64,000 bases of DNA from Magnetospirillum sp. 64-120 (GTDB taxonomy: Bacteria; Pseudomonadota; Alphaproteobacteria; Rhodospirillales; Magnetospirillaceae), in assembly GCA_001898825.1 (NCBI GenBank), contig MKVK01000051.1, forward strand, positions 62,001 through 126,000. Reading direction: 5' to 3'. Positions 37,123-45,930 of this stretch are shown here, piece by piece. The position numbers were made by a program, and so were the translations under genes. The notes beneath the pieces were generated by a model. That model was not told the DNA's origin. It worked only from the letters and a program-made list of their open reading frames with translations, and did not search any database. Numbering within the stretch: the first letter of the stretch is position 1; every line of letters starts with the position of its first letter.

Positions 37123-39640
37123 CCGTTTTCGGCAGGCTGAAATGGAAGCTCGACCCTTGGCCGGGCTGCGATTGCACCCAGATTTCGCCGCCATGGCGCT
37201 GGACGATCTTGCGGCACAAGGCCAGACCGATGCCGGTGCCGCCGTATTTTTCCCGCGTGTGCAGGCGCTGGAACACCTGGAAGATGCGGTCGAAATATTG
37301 CGGGTCGATGCCGATGCCGTTGTCGGCGACGGTGAAGACCCAGCGTTCGCCGTCGTCTTGCGCCAAGAGACGGATCACCGGGGCCACATCGTCACGCCGA
37401 TATTTCAAGGCGTTGCCCATCAGGTTCTGCAGCAGGCTGACCATCTGGGTCTCGTCCGCCATCACCGTCGGCAAGTCGCCGATTTCCACCTGGGCGGCGG
37501 ATTCGGCCATGGCCATGGCCAAATTTTCTTTCGCCAAAGCCGCCACCTTGGTCATCTCGGTCCTGGCGAAGGGTCGCCCCCGGGTGCCAACCCGTGAATA
37601 TTCCAGCAGGCTTTGGATCATCGCCTGCTGACGTCGGGCGGCGTCGACGGCGAAGCCGATGAACTGGCGCCCGTCTTCGTCCAGCTTGTCTTCATAACGC
37701 CGTTCCAGCAGCTGCAGGAAGCTGGCGATGGTGCGCAGCGGTTCTTGCAGGTCGTGCGACACCACATAGGAAAACTGCTGCAATTCGGCGTTGGATTCCT
37801 CCAGCTTGGCCGATTTTTCCAACAATTCGGCCTGAAAGCGTTCACGGTCGGTGACGTCATGGACAATGGCGTGGACGAAACGGCGGCCATGCATGCTGAC
37901 CGGCCCCAGGTGCACCTCGACTTCGCGGATTTCGCCCGACGCCAAGCGGTGGCGCGAACGGAAGAACTGCTGCTCGCCTTGGGCGCTGCGCTGCATCAGC
38001 GCCTTCAAGTCGGCCTCGTTCAGCAACGACACCTGATGGATGCTGGTGGCGTCGGTCTGGTCGGTGCCATAGCCGTAATAGGAAAGAGCGGCGGCGTTGG
38101 CGTCGATGATGCGTCCACTTTCCGGATCGACCAGAACCTTGACCGCGCTGGTGCGTTCGAACATCTCGCGATAGGTCTGCTCGCGTTCGGCCAATTGCCG
38201 CTGCACGTCCTTTTGGTCGGTGATGTCGACGAACACACCGTTGACCGAGATGACGCCGTCAGCCCCGGTACTGGGGGAAGCCGTGCCCTTCCACCAGCGC
38301 TTCTCGCCGCCGGGGGCAAGGTAACGCCCCTCCATCTGCCATTCGCCGTCCACCGCCGCCGCTTCGGCCATGGTCAGCGGCCATTCCGCCAATTCCTCGG
38401 GGGTGAAGGGCAGATTGCGCCAATCGTCGATCAAGACCTGAGCCGGCACCCCGAACATGGCCTGGGCCTGCGACGACACCACCGAGAACCGTCCGTTGCC
38501 ATCGGGAAATTGCAGCCACTGGAACACGGTTCCGGGGACCGAGGCGGTGATGCCCGCCAAGGTGCGTTCGGCGCGGTCCAACTGGCCCATGGCCTGGGCC
38601 GCCAATTGCCGGCTTTGCTGGCGCGACACCAGCATCAGCGCCGCCGCCACCGTCAACACCAGGCTGAAGGCGACGCACGACACCAGCAGGATCAGCGGGG
38701 ACGGCCCCAACCACAAGGAAAGCGCCGGAAGATGGCGGCTGGCCTGGATGGTCCAGCGGACGCCGGCCACGTCGACGCTGCGCAGGGTTTCGAACAGTGT
38801 TTCGCTTGGCGGCGCGTCGTCGTCGGAACCATAGATCACTCCGTCGGCGGTCACCGCCCCGGAATAGACCCGCACATGCAAGCTGGGGTCCTTGATCGGA
38901 CGGACCACGCCGTCGATCAGGGCCGTCGAATGCATCCCCAGCAACAGCCAACCCCGCAGGGCCTTGCGGCGCTGATCCACATTGGCTGTGGGATAGTCGG
39001 CCCCGTAAACCGGATAGACCATCAAAAAGGCCCGTTCGTCGGAGTCCTGGATCATCAGCTGCAAGGGTTCGCTCAGCACGCTTTTGCCGGTGTCGCGGGC
39101 CATCTCTGCCGCCCGCCAGCGCCCGGGATGGCTGGCGATGTCGTAGCCCAAGGCCTTGGCCGCACGCGACAAGGGCGCGAAATGGGTGACCACCCCCAGG
39201 GATGGGGTGCTGGACGGGGTGCTGTCCGCGGGGTGAATGGCGAAATGCCGCCACAGACGTTGCCGGATGTCGGCGACGAAGGCGTCCTTGTCTTCGGCCG
39301 CGACCGATTGGGCGAAGGCGATGCCGTCGATTCCGGGAACATCTTGGTCAAGCAGCGCACGGCGGACGAAAGTGTCCCATTGGTTGGCGCTCAGGTCAGG
39401 GTGTTCCGCCCACACGCCCGCCCCGGCCCGCAGCACCGATTGCAGCAGGTCCAGGCGCGCCGACAGGGCATGATAGATCTGGTCGACGCTGCGTTCGAAA
39501 TCGGCCCGGGCCGTGCTTTCCTCGCGCCGGACCTCGCTGTGCCAGATGAACAGCGACAGCGCCAGGGACACAGCCAGAAGGACCGCCAGCAAGACGACCT
39601 GTCCCGGATGAAGAAAGCCGAAAAGACGCCTAGGATTCAT
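37103..39640 (-). CDS. Sensor histidine kinase (CHASE-PAS-PAS-HisKA-HATPase)
   Basis: 845 aa. Membrane segments at about 14-33 and 305-330 enclose a periplasmic CHASE domain (GIDGIAFAQSV, YPVYGADYPTAN). Two PAS domains follow (about 355-470 and 485-600; DANAAALSYYGYG in the second), then HisKA with the phosphoacceptor His in VVSHDLQEPLRT (about 629) and HATPase with DNGIGIDPQYFDRIF and GTGIGLALCRKIV. No receiver domain is attached. Its start overlaps the end of the dCache gene by 11 bp, so the two are translated together and may form one sensor. The PAS-LuxR gene nearby lacks a receiver, so the partner regulator is unknown. Confidence 0.95.
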   Translation of the reverse strand: MNPRRLFGFLHPGQVVLLAVLLAVSLALSLFIWHSEVRREESTARADFERSVDQIYHALSARLDLLQSVLRAGAGVWAEHPDLSANQWDTFVRRALLDQDVPGIDGIAFAQSVAAEDKDAFVADIRQRLWRHFAIHPADSTPSSTPSLGVVTHFAPLSRAAKALGYDIASHPGRWRAAEMARDTGKSVLSEPLQLMIQDSDERAFLMVYPVYGADYPTANVDQRRKALRGWLLLGMHSTALIDGVVRPIKDPSLHVRVYSGAVTADGVIYGSDDDAPPSETLFETLRSVDVAGVRWTIQASRHLPALSLWLGPSPLILLVSCVAFSLVLTVAAALMLVSRQQSRQLAAQAMGQLDRAERTLAGITASVPGTVFQWLQFPDGNGRFSVVSSQAQAMFGVPAQVLIDDWRNLPFTPEELAEWPLTMAEAAAVDGEWQMEGRYLAPGGEKRWWKGTASPSTGADGVISVNGVFVDITDQKDVQRQLAEREQTYREMFERTSAVKVLVDPESGRIIDANAAALSYYGYGTDQTDATSIHQVSLLNEADLKALMQRSAQGEQQFFRSRHRLASGEIREVEVHLGPVSMHGRRFVHAIVHDVTDRERFQAELLEKSAKLEESNAELQQFSYVVSHDLQEPLRTIASFLQLLERRYEDKLDEDGRQFIGFAVDAARRQQAMIQSLLEYSRVGTRGRPFARTEMTKVAALAKENLAMAMAESAAQVEIGDLPTVMADETQMVSLLQNLMGNALKYRRDDVAPVIRLLAQDDGERWVFTVADNGIGIDPQYFDRIFQVFQRLHTREKYGGTGIGLALCRKIVQRHGGEIWVQSQPGQGSSFHFSLPKTVKNGSA

Positions 39641-40745
39641 GGCTGCCGCGGCCCTGTCCGGTTCCCACCAGGGCGGCCCAGCCCAACACCGTCAGCAGCA
39701 ACAGCATGGGGACCACGTAACGCCAGGTCCACAGCCCGGTCCGGGACTCGTCCGCGGCTTGGGCCACATCCCCCGGCGCCATGGCCGCCACCGTCCAGTT
39801 GAAGGTGGGTTCCGCTTCAACCCAAGCCTGCCACTGACGCGGCTTGCCGCTGACCGGGTCGGCCAACGGGAATTCGACGGCACCGCCGCCGCTTTGCGCC
39901 TGACGCCAGACTTCCTTGATCGCCCGGCCTTCCGGGCTGTCATCCAGGTTGTCCACCTTCTGACCCTCAAGTGCCGGCTGGTCGGGGAACAGACGAACGG
40001 TGCCTTCCTGGTCGATCGCCGTCAGCCGGCCGCCCTTGGTCAGATGGATGGCCCGCAAACGTTCGACCGCTTCCGCCTTCAGGCCGTTTTCCACCGCCGA
40101 AACATAATCGCCGGTGCCGATCAACCAGTTGAACGGCTTGAACCGGCGGGCATAGGCGACCTTGTCGTCCATGCGGTCGCTGTTTCCCGGCGGGTACCAG
40201 CTATAGCGGACATAACCGGCATTTTCCGGATTGCTGACGGCGCGGATCAGCTCGCGCATGATGTAGCGGCCGGCATCGTCGCGGTTGTCGATCAACGAGG
40301 TGCCTTCCAGACGCGGCACCGTCGGCAGCAAGACGCACTTGCCGTCCATGTCGTCGATGAAATAATAGCCGCGTCCCTGGAAAAAACGCTGCGGACGCAG
40401 ACTTTCGCGGATCACCTGACGCAGTTCCTGGTCGCCAAGCTTTCCCGCCGCCTGGGTATAGATGGCCTGGGCGACGTCGTGGGCTTCGTCCACGCGCTGG
40501 CGCACCCGTTCCTTCAGCACCACTTCGGCCTGGCTGCGCACGACGCTGAGGTGGCGGTGGGCGCTGGTGGTTTCGTACTGCAGCACGGCGGTCAAATCAT
40601 CTTGGTGCGTGTGATAGGCACGCTCGGCCCGGGCCCGGTACTCGGCCCCGAATTCCCCTACCAGCCAAATGATCTGCGCTCCGGCGAACAGGGCCAGAAT
40701 CAGCAGAGAAACCCGTTGTTTCAACGATGCGATCGAACCCGCCAC
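39630..40745 (-). CDS. dCache sensor protein without output domain
   Basis: 371 aa. One membrane helix near the N-terminus (about 11-30) and one near the C-terminus (YVVPMLLLLTVLGWAALVG), with about 310 periplasmic residues between. That part has two Cache units: GRGYYFIDDMDGKCVLLPTV and FKPFNWLIGTGDYV in the first, and GTVRLFPDQPALEG in the second. Normally such a region belongs to a chemoreceptor or kinase; here the protein stops 20 residues after the second helix. It overlaps the kinase gene by 11 bp. Start is GTG at 40745. It probably senses a small organic molecule and passes the signal to the kinase. Confidence 0.9.
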   Translation of the reverse strand: MAGSIASLKQRVSLLILALFAGAQIIWLVGEFGAEYRARAERAYHTHQDDLTAVLQYETTSAHRHLSVVRSQAEVVLKERVRQRVDEAHDVAQAIYTQAAGKLGDQELRQVIRESLRPQRFFQGRGYYFIDDMDGKCVLLPTVPRLEGTSLIDNRDDAGRYIMRELIRAVSNPENAGYVRYSWYPPGNSDRMDDKVAYARRFKPFNWLIGTGDYVSAVENGLKAEAVERLRAIHLTKGGRLTAIDQEGTVRLFPDQPALEGQKVDNLDDSPEGRAIKEVWRQAQSGGGAVEFPLADPVSGKPRQWQAWVEAEPTFNWTVAAMAPGDVAQAADESRTGLWTWRYVVPMLLLLTVLGWAALVGTGQGRGSHES

Positions 40746-40820
40746 GTCATCAGCCTGGAACTGGTGTCGATGAAACTCGCATCATATACGAACGGATTAA
40801 GGAAGGCCACCGACTGACCA

Positions 40821-41390
40821 TCACAACGGCAGCAACCCCTTGCGGGCGGCAGCCAGGATGGTTTGGGCCTTGCTGGCCGCCCCCAGCTTCTTGCCGCAAT
40901 TGGCCAGATGGAACTCCACCGTCTTGGGGGAAATGCCCAAGATCGTCGATGTTTCCCAAGCGGTCTTGCCCTGGGCCGCCCACAGCAGTACCTCGCGTTC
41001 GCGCGCCGTCAGTTCCGGGGCCGGGTCGCCGGCGCCCCGGCCACCTTCGGCGACGCGGGTGAACACCTTGACGATGCCGCCATCGGCCATGGCGGTGGAC
41101 CGCACCCGGATCAGGGTGCCGTCAGGACGGCGGCGGGAATAGGAATCGGTCAGGCTGGCCAGACGTTGGCTGACGATCAGGCGCCGTTCGCCGGCACCGT
41201 GCTCACCCCGCCCCACATTGTATTCGACGAAATCCAAGAAGGCCGTTCCCACCCGCATCAAGTCAGGGGGAAACCCCATCAAGTCGACCACCGCCTTGTT
41301 CCAGGCCAACAGACGCAGGTCGCCGTCAAAGCGGATCACCCCGTCTTCCAAGGCGTCCAGCGTCTGCTGCAGAATGGCGGCGGTTTCCAT
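40821..41390 (-). CDS. PAS-LuxR transcriptional regulator
   Basis: 189 aa. An N-terminal PAS domain (about 8-115: LQQTLDALEDGVIRFDGDLR, LLAWNKAVVDLMGFPPDLM, then DGTLIRVRSTAMADGGIVK) and a C-terminal LuxR helix-turn-helix (LTAREREVLLWAAQGKTAWE, ILGISPKTVEFHLANCGKKL). It lacks a receiver domain, so it probably senses a ligand or redox state itself. It directly follows elbB (stop and start adjacent) and precedes the dCache gene by 75 bp. Confidence 0.93.
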   Translation of the reverse strand: METAAILQQTLDALEDGVIRFDGDLRLLAWNKAVVDLMGFPPDLMRVGTAFLDFVEYNVGRGEHGAGERRLIVSQRLASLTDSYSRRRPDGTLIRVRSTAMADGGIVKVFTRVAEGGRGAGDPAPELTAREREVLLWAAQGKTAWETSTILGISPKTVEFHLANCGKKLGAASKAQTILAAARKGLLPL

Positions 41391-42047
41391 TCAGCCCAGC
41401 ATTTTCAGGATATCGGCGACCACCGCCCGCGCCCCGTCGTCGATCTGGCCGATGGTGGCGTCCAGCATGTAGCACGGCGTGGTCACCACCTTGTTGGCGG
41501 CGTCGACGACGGTCTGACCATGGCTGGCGACCACATGGGTGGCGCCGGTCTTTTCCACCGCCTGGGCGGTGCCTTGGTCGGAACCGATGGTCACGGTCAC
41601 CTTTCCCAGCACCTTGGCCACCAAGGCGGGCGAGATGCACAGCGCGCCGATGGGCTTGCCGGCGGCATGGAACGCCTTGATGGCGGCTTCGGCATCGGGG
41701 TTGACACTGCAATCGGGGCCGGCGACGGCGAAGGTGCACAGGTTCTTGGCGGCGCCGAAACCACCGGGGAACAGCACCGCGTCGAAATCGGCGGCACGCA
41801 ATTCGGACAACGGCTTGATGGCCCCGCGCGCGATGCGGGCGGCTTCCACCAGCACGTTGCGGCTTTCGTCCATGGGCTGGCCGGTCAGGTGGTTGACCAC
41901 ATGCATCTGCGCCACGTCGGGGGCGAAACATTGGTAAGTGGCGCCGGCCCGGTCCACCGCCAGCAAGGTCAGCACCGCCTCGTGGATTTCGGCGCCGTCA
42001 TAAACGCCGCAACCGGACAGGACCACCGCAAATTTCGCCTTGCTCAT
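41391..42047 (-). CDS. elbB: ElbB-type DJ-1/PfpI family protein
   Basis: 218 aa. The N-terminus KFAVVLSGCGVYDGAEIHEA, then HLTGQPMDESRNVLVEAARI and FPGGFGAAKNL are diagnostic for ElbB (isoprenoid biosynthesis glyoxalase). GALCISPALVAK holds the nucleophilic cysteine. ElbB has weak glyoxalase activity; its link to isoprenoid synthesis is old and uncertain. Start ATG has GGGGG upstream. It is the first gene of the minus-strand run that includes the PAS-LuxR gene. Confidence 0.95.
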   Translation of the reverse strand: MSKAKFAVVLSGCGVYDGAEIHEAVLTLLAVDRAGATYQCFAPDVAQMHVVNHLTGQPMDESRNVLVEAARIARGAIKPLSELRAADFDAVLFPGGFGAAKNLCTFAVAGPDCSVNPDAEAAIKAFHAAGKPIGALCISPALVAKVLGKVTVTIGSDQGTAQAVEKTGATHVVASHGQTVVDAANKVVTTPCYMLDATIGQIDDGARAVVADILKMLG

Positions 42048-42131
42048 GCTTGCCCCCTGATGTTTTGCCTTGAACCGCCCCCATATTAGCGGGACAACCC
42101 CCCTTCGCGCCACCCCGACACAGGAGCTTGC

Positions 42132-43622
42132 ATGTCCCGCGCTTACGACCAGTTGGAAGCCCGTTTCAAGAAAGCCTCGGTGTTGGGTGACGCGCTGTCG
42201 GTGTTGCACTGGGACATGTCCACCATGATGCCCGATGGCGGCGCCGAGGCCCGCGCCGAACAGCTGGCGCTGCTGAAGACCCTGGCCCATCAGGCGGTGA
42301 CCGGCGACGACATGGCCGACCTGCTGGCGGCGGCCCAAGCCGAAGGCCTGGACGACTGGGAACGCGCCAACCTGCGGGAAATGCGCCGCGACTGGGTGCA
42401 CGCGGCGGCCGTGCCCGCCGACCTGGTGGACGCCATGGCCAAGGCCGAATCGGCGTGCGAGATGATCTGGCGCCAGGCGCGGCCCAATGCCGACTTCGCC
42501 GCCGTGCTGCCGTCCTTGCGCGAAATCCTGAACCTGACCATCCAGGCCGGCCAAGCCAAGGCCGAAGCCCTGGGCGTCGGCATCTACGACGCATTGTTGG
42601 ACCAGTACGAACCCGATGGGCGATCCGCCGACATCAACCGGGTGTTCGCCGACCTGGAAAGCTTCCTGCCCGATTTCATCGCCCAGGCCCTGGATGCCCA
42701 GCAATCGCGCCCGGCGCCGTTGGCGCCGCAAGGCCCCTTCGCCGTCGAAAAGCAAAAGGAACTGGGCCACAAGGTCATGGTCGCCCTGGGCTTCGACTTC
42801 CATCGCGGCCGTCAGGACGTCAGCGCCCACCCGTTCTGCGGCGGCTATCCCGAAGACGTGCGCATCACCACCCGCTACAACACCGACGACTTCGCCACCG
42901 CCCTGATGGGGGTGATCCACGAAACCGGCCACGCGCTTTACGATTTCGGACTGCCCGGCGGCAAATGGCGCACTCAGCCGGTGGGCCGGGCGCGCGGCAT
43001 GCAGATCCATGAAAGCCAAAGCCTGCTGATGGAGATGCAGGCCTGCCGCTCGCGTCCCTTCCTGGCCTATGCGGCACCCTTGATGCAAGAAACCTTTGGC
43101 GGCCAAGGCCCGGCATGGGAAGCCGAAAACCTGTACCGTCTCAGCACCCGGGTGAAGCGCGGCTTCATCCGCGTCGACGCCGACGAATGCACCTATCCCG
43201 CCCATGTCATCATCCGCTATGGGCTGGAAAAGGCGCTGATCGAAGGCCGCATGGACCTGGCCGACCTGCCCGGCGCCTGGAACGACGGCTACCGCCGCCT
43301 GCTGGGCATCACGCCGCCCGACGACCGCCTGGGCTGTCTGCAGGACATCCACTGGTATGGCGGCGCCTGGGGCTATTTCCCCACCTACACCCTGGGCGCC
43401 ATGAGCGCGGCGCAATTCTTCGCCGCAGCGAAACAGGCGGACCCGCAGATCGAACCGGCCATCGGCCGTGGCGACTTCGCCCCGCTGCTGGCTTGGCTGC
43501 GCGCCAACGTCCACGGCCTGGGATCAAGCCTGTCCACCACCGAGATGTTGGTGAAGGCCACCGGCAAACCGTTGGATGCCGGGGTGTTCAAGGCGCACCT
43601 GACCAAAAGGTATTTGGGCTAG
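42132..43622 (+). CDS. M32-family carboxypeptidase
   Basis: 496 aa. The zinc motif HETGH (about 263-267) and HESQSLLMEMQACRS match thermostable carboxypeptidase 1 (Taq) family proteins. DALSVLHWDMSTMMPDGGAE is the conserved N-terminal segment, and YGLEKALIEG is near the C-terminus. It removes C-terminal residues from peptides in the cytoplasm. Its stop overlaps the stop of the convergent Abi-like gene (CTAG). Confidence 0.95.
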   Translation: MSRAYDQLEARFKKASVLGDALSVLHWDMSTMMPDGGAEARAEQLALLKTLAHQAVTGDDMADLLAAAQAEGLDDWERANLREMRRDWVHAAAVPADLVDAMAKAESACEMIWRQARPNADFAAVLPSLREILNLTIQAGQAKAEALGVGIYDALLDQYEPDGRSADINRVFADLESFLPDFIAQALDAQQSRPAPLAPQGPFAVEKQKELGHKVMVALGFDFHRGRQDVSAHPFCGGYPEDVRITTRYNTDDFATALMGVIHETGHALYDFGLPGGKWRTQPVGRARGMQIHESQSLLMEMQACRSRPFLAYAAPLMQETFGGQGPAWEAENLYRLSTRVKRGFIRVDADECTYPAHVIIRYGLEKALIEGRMDLADLPGAWNDGYRRLLGITPPDDRLGCLQDIHWYGGAWGYFPTYTLGAMSAAQFFAAAKQADPQIEPAIGRGDFAPLLAWLRANVHGLGSSLSTTEMLVKATGKPLDAGVFKAHLTKRYLG

Positions 43623-44296
43623 GGTTTGGCCCGCAGTGCCAAATGGAAACGGCTGTGGTGATTCACCCAATCCGCCGTGTGTTCACAGCGATAGCTGATT
43701 GTGGAAATGATGTCAGCGTGATCCTGGGACAGGTCACGTTCGAAAACCGGCTCGTAATGAGCGACACGGTTCCGCAAATCCTTGATGCGGCGCAGACGTT
43801 GCTGCAAGTCTTTGCGCTTCATGCCTCGCGGCAGGTTGGGAAAAATACCGTGCAACCGGGTTTGCCACAGGGGACGTTCGTATTTGCCGGCCATCAAGCC
43901 GACCCAAAACTCGAAACTTAAACCCGCCACGACCCTACCATTGGTGACGGGATGGTCGGCTTTTTCGATACGGTCGACAACTTGTGCGATGCTGGTTTCG
44001 AGTCGAGAGCGAGTCTCGGGATTGATGTCGAAGAATCTCTGTTCGTTGTGCCATTGACTTCCAAAGGCATCGACCAAACATTGATTCACGCTATTCCTAA
44101 TAGAAACTTCGCATATCTCCAATGGAGAATGCAGTGACTGTGAAATATAGGAATTCCATAGGTAAAGTTTAATAGCCCGTTCCCTGTCGAAACCCGCGCG
44201 CTTCAGGTAAGTCCCCAGCCGCTCCACAGATATAGTGTTTTCCAATGCCAAGGACACATCATCCTGATATTGGAAGTTTTCTTGACGGAATGGCAT
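43619..44296 (-). CDS. Abi-like HEPN-domain protein
   Basis: 225 aa. The C-terminal LRRIKDLRNRVAHYEPVFER carries the HEPN-type RNxxxH motif; EICEVSIRNSVNQCL in the N-terminal half matches the Abi-like family near AbiD/AbiF. Such proteins act in abortive infection, probably as ribonucleases, though many are untested. Base composition is lower in GC than the genes beside it, a sign of transfer. The ATG at 44296 lies directly next to a perfect palindrome that includes the likely ribosome site, so its translation may be held in check. No antitoxin gene is adjacent. Confidence 0.8.
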   Translation of the reverse strand: MPFRQENFQYQDDVSLALENTISVERLGTYLKRAGFDRERAIKLYLWNSYISQSLHSPLEICEVSIRNSVNQCLVDAFGSQWHNEQRFFDINPETRSRLETSIAQVVDRIEKADHPVTNGRVVAGLSFEFWVGLMAGKYERPLWQTRLHGIFPNLPRGMKRKDLQQRLRRIKDLRNRVAHYEPVFERDLSQDHADIISTISYRCEHTADWVNHHSRFHLALRAKP

Positions 44297-44316
44297 TTAT
44301 GAGGTACCCTCATAAA
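44296..44316 (-). promoter_or_regulatory. Palindrome at the start of the Abi-like gene
   Basis: TTTATGAGG-TAC-CCTCATAAA: 9-bp perfect arms, 3-bp centre. In the minus-strand message the GAGG about 10 bases before the ATG is in the stem. It could hide the ribosome site or serve as an operator. Confidence 0.5.
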
Positions 44317-44369
44317 GTAAGTTGTGATGCCCCTCTGCCTTCCGGCATGTGCGCACGACAAAGTTAGAG

Positions 44370-44410
44370 CCCCAGGACAGGCCGCAAGGCCCCTCCTGGG
44401 GTTTCGCTTT
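44370..44410 (+). terminator. Hairpin with T-rich tail upstream of thrC
   Basis: CCCCAGGA pairs with TCCTGGGG; an inner GGCC-GCAA-GGCC forms a second stem, and TTTCGCTTTT follows. On the plus strand no gene precedes it, so it might end a small RNA beginning near 44310, or act as a leader hairpin for thrC. No known RNA family is recognised. Confidence 0.45.
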
Positions 44411-44526
44411 TAACACCAAAACACAATCTTTACGACTATGGGGTGAGGTCAGTCTCCCATTGACTTGCCCCACGTTGACGGGCTCGGTAATGTTGCCCGT
44501 TTTTCCGAACCAAGGCTGGTAAGTCC

Positions 44527-45930
44527 GTGAAATATGTGAGCACCCGGGGCAACGCGCCCGTCCTGTCCTTCGACGACGTCCTGTTGGCCGGCCTGGCCCG
44601 CGATGGCGGCCTGTACGTGCCCCAGACCTGGCCGCAATTCTCGGCCGACGACATCCGGGCCATGCGCGGCCTGTCCTATGCCGAGATCGCCATCCGCGTC
44701 ATGACCCCCTTCGTCGAAGGTTGCATGACCCGCGACGAACTGGCGACTTTGGTCCACGACACCTATGCCCGCTTCACCCATCCGGCGGTGGCGCCGTTGA
44801 AGCAGCTGGATGCCAACCAGTGGGTGCTGGAGCTGTTCCACGGCCCGACCATCGCGTTCAAGGACTACGCCCTGCAGTTGGTGGGACGGCTGTTCGACCA
44901 CGTGCTGACCAAGCGCGGCCAGCGCGTCACCATCGTCGGCGCCACCTCGGGCGACACCGGATCGGCCGCCATCGAGGCCTGCCGCGACCGGGGGTCCATC
45001 GACATCGTCATCCTGCACCCGCATAACCGCACCTCGGCGGTGCAGCGCAAGCAGATGACCACGGTTTTGTCCGACAACGTGCGCAACGTGGCGGTAGAGG
45101 GCACCTTCGACGACTGTCAGGACATGGTCAAGGCGCTGTTCAACGACCACGACTTCCGCGACACCTACAACCTGTCGGCGGTCAATTCCATCAACTGGGC
45201 CCGCGTCATGGCCCAGATCGTCTATTACTTCGCCTCGGCCGTGGCGGTGGGCGCACCGGACGTGTCCATGACCTTCTCGGTGCCCACCGGCAATTTCGGC
45301 AACGTCTTCGCCGGCTTCTGCGCCCGTCAGATGGGTCTGCCCATCGAAAAGCTGGTGGTAGGGTCCAACAGCAACGACATCCTGACCCGTTTCTTCGAAA
45401 AGGGCGTTATGGAAGCCGACGGCGTGGTGCCGACGCTTTCGCCCAGCATGGACATCCAGGTGTCATCCAATTTCGAACGTCTGGTCTTCCATTACCTGGG
45501 CAATGACGGCAAGGCGGTGGGCCAGCTGATGGAAGAATTCCGCGCCACCGGCCGCATGGACATGCCGCAAGGCGCCTATGGCGCCATGCGCGAACTGTTC
45601 GAAGGCCATCGCTATGACGACGACCAGACCCTGGCGGTGATGAAGTCCACCCAGGCCAAGACCGGCGAGGTGCTGGACCCCCATTCCGCCATCGGCGTCG
45701 CCGCCGGCGTCAAGGGCCATGTCAACAAAGCGTCGCCCCTGGTCGCCCTGGCCACCGCCCATCCGGCCAAATTCCCCGACGCGGTGGAAAAGGCCACCGG
45801 CAGCCGTCCGCCGCTGCCCGCCCACATGGCCGACCTGTTCGACCGCCCCGAACGTTTCGACGTGCTGCCCAACGATCTGGGCGCGGTGCGCGACTACGTC
45901 GCCGCCTTCGCCAAGCGGGGCCGCGCATGA
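44527..45930 (+). CDS. thrC: Threonine synthase
   Basis: 467 aa. PLP enzyme making threonine from O-phosphohomoserine. MKYVSTRGNAP and GLARDGGLYVP form the N-terminus; the PLP lysine is in GPTIAFKDYALQL (about 115), and VGATSGDTGSAAIEA binds the phosphate. The start is a GTG at 44527. The stop overlaps the M16 peptidase start (ATGA), an arrangement common in alphaproteobacteria. Confidence 0.97.
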   Translation: MKYVSTRGNAPVLSFDDVLLAGLARDGGLYVPQTWPQFSADDIRAMRGLSYAEIAIRVMTPFVEGCMTRDELATLVHDTYARFTHPAVAPLKQLDANQWVLELFHGPTIAFKDYALQLVGRLFDHVLTKRGQRVTIVGATSGDTGSAAIEACRDRGSIDIVILHPHNRTSAVQRKQMTTVLSDNVRNVAVEGTFDDCQDMVKALFNDHDFRDTYNLSAVNSINWARVMAQIVYYFASAVAVGAPDVSMTFSVPTGNFGNVFAGFCARQMGLPIEKLVVGSNSNDILTRFFEKGVMEADGVVPTLSPSMDIQVSSNFERLVFHYLGNDGKAVGQLMEEFRATGRMDMPQGAYGAMRELFEGHRYDDDQTLAVMKSTQAKTGEVLDPHSAIGVAAGVKGHVNKASPLVALATAHPAKFPDAVEKATGSRPPLPAHMADLFDRPERFDVLPNDLGAVRDYVAAFAKRGRA

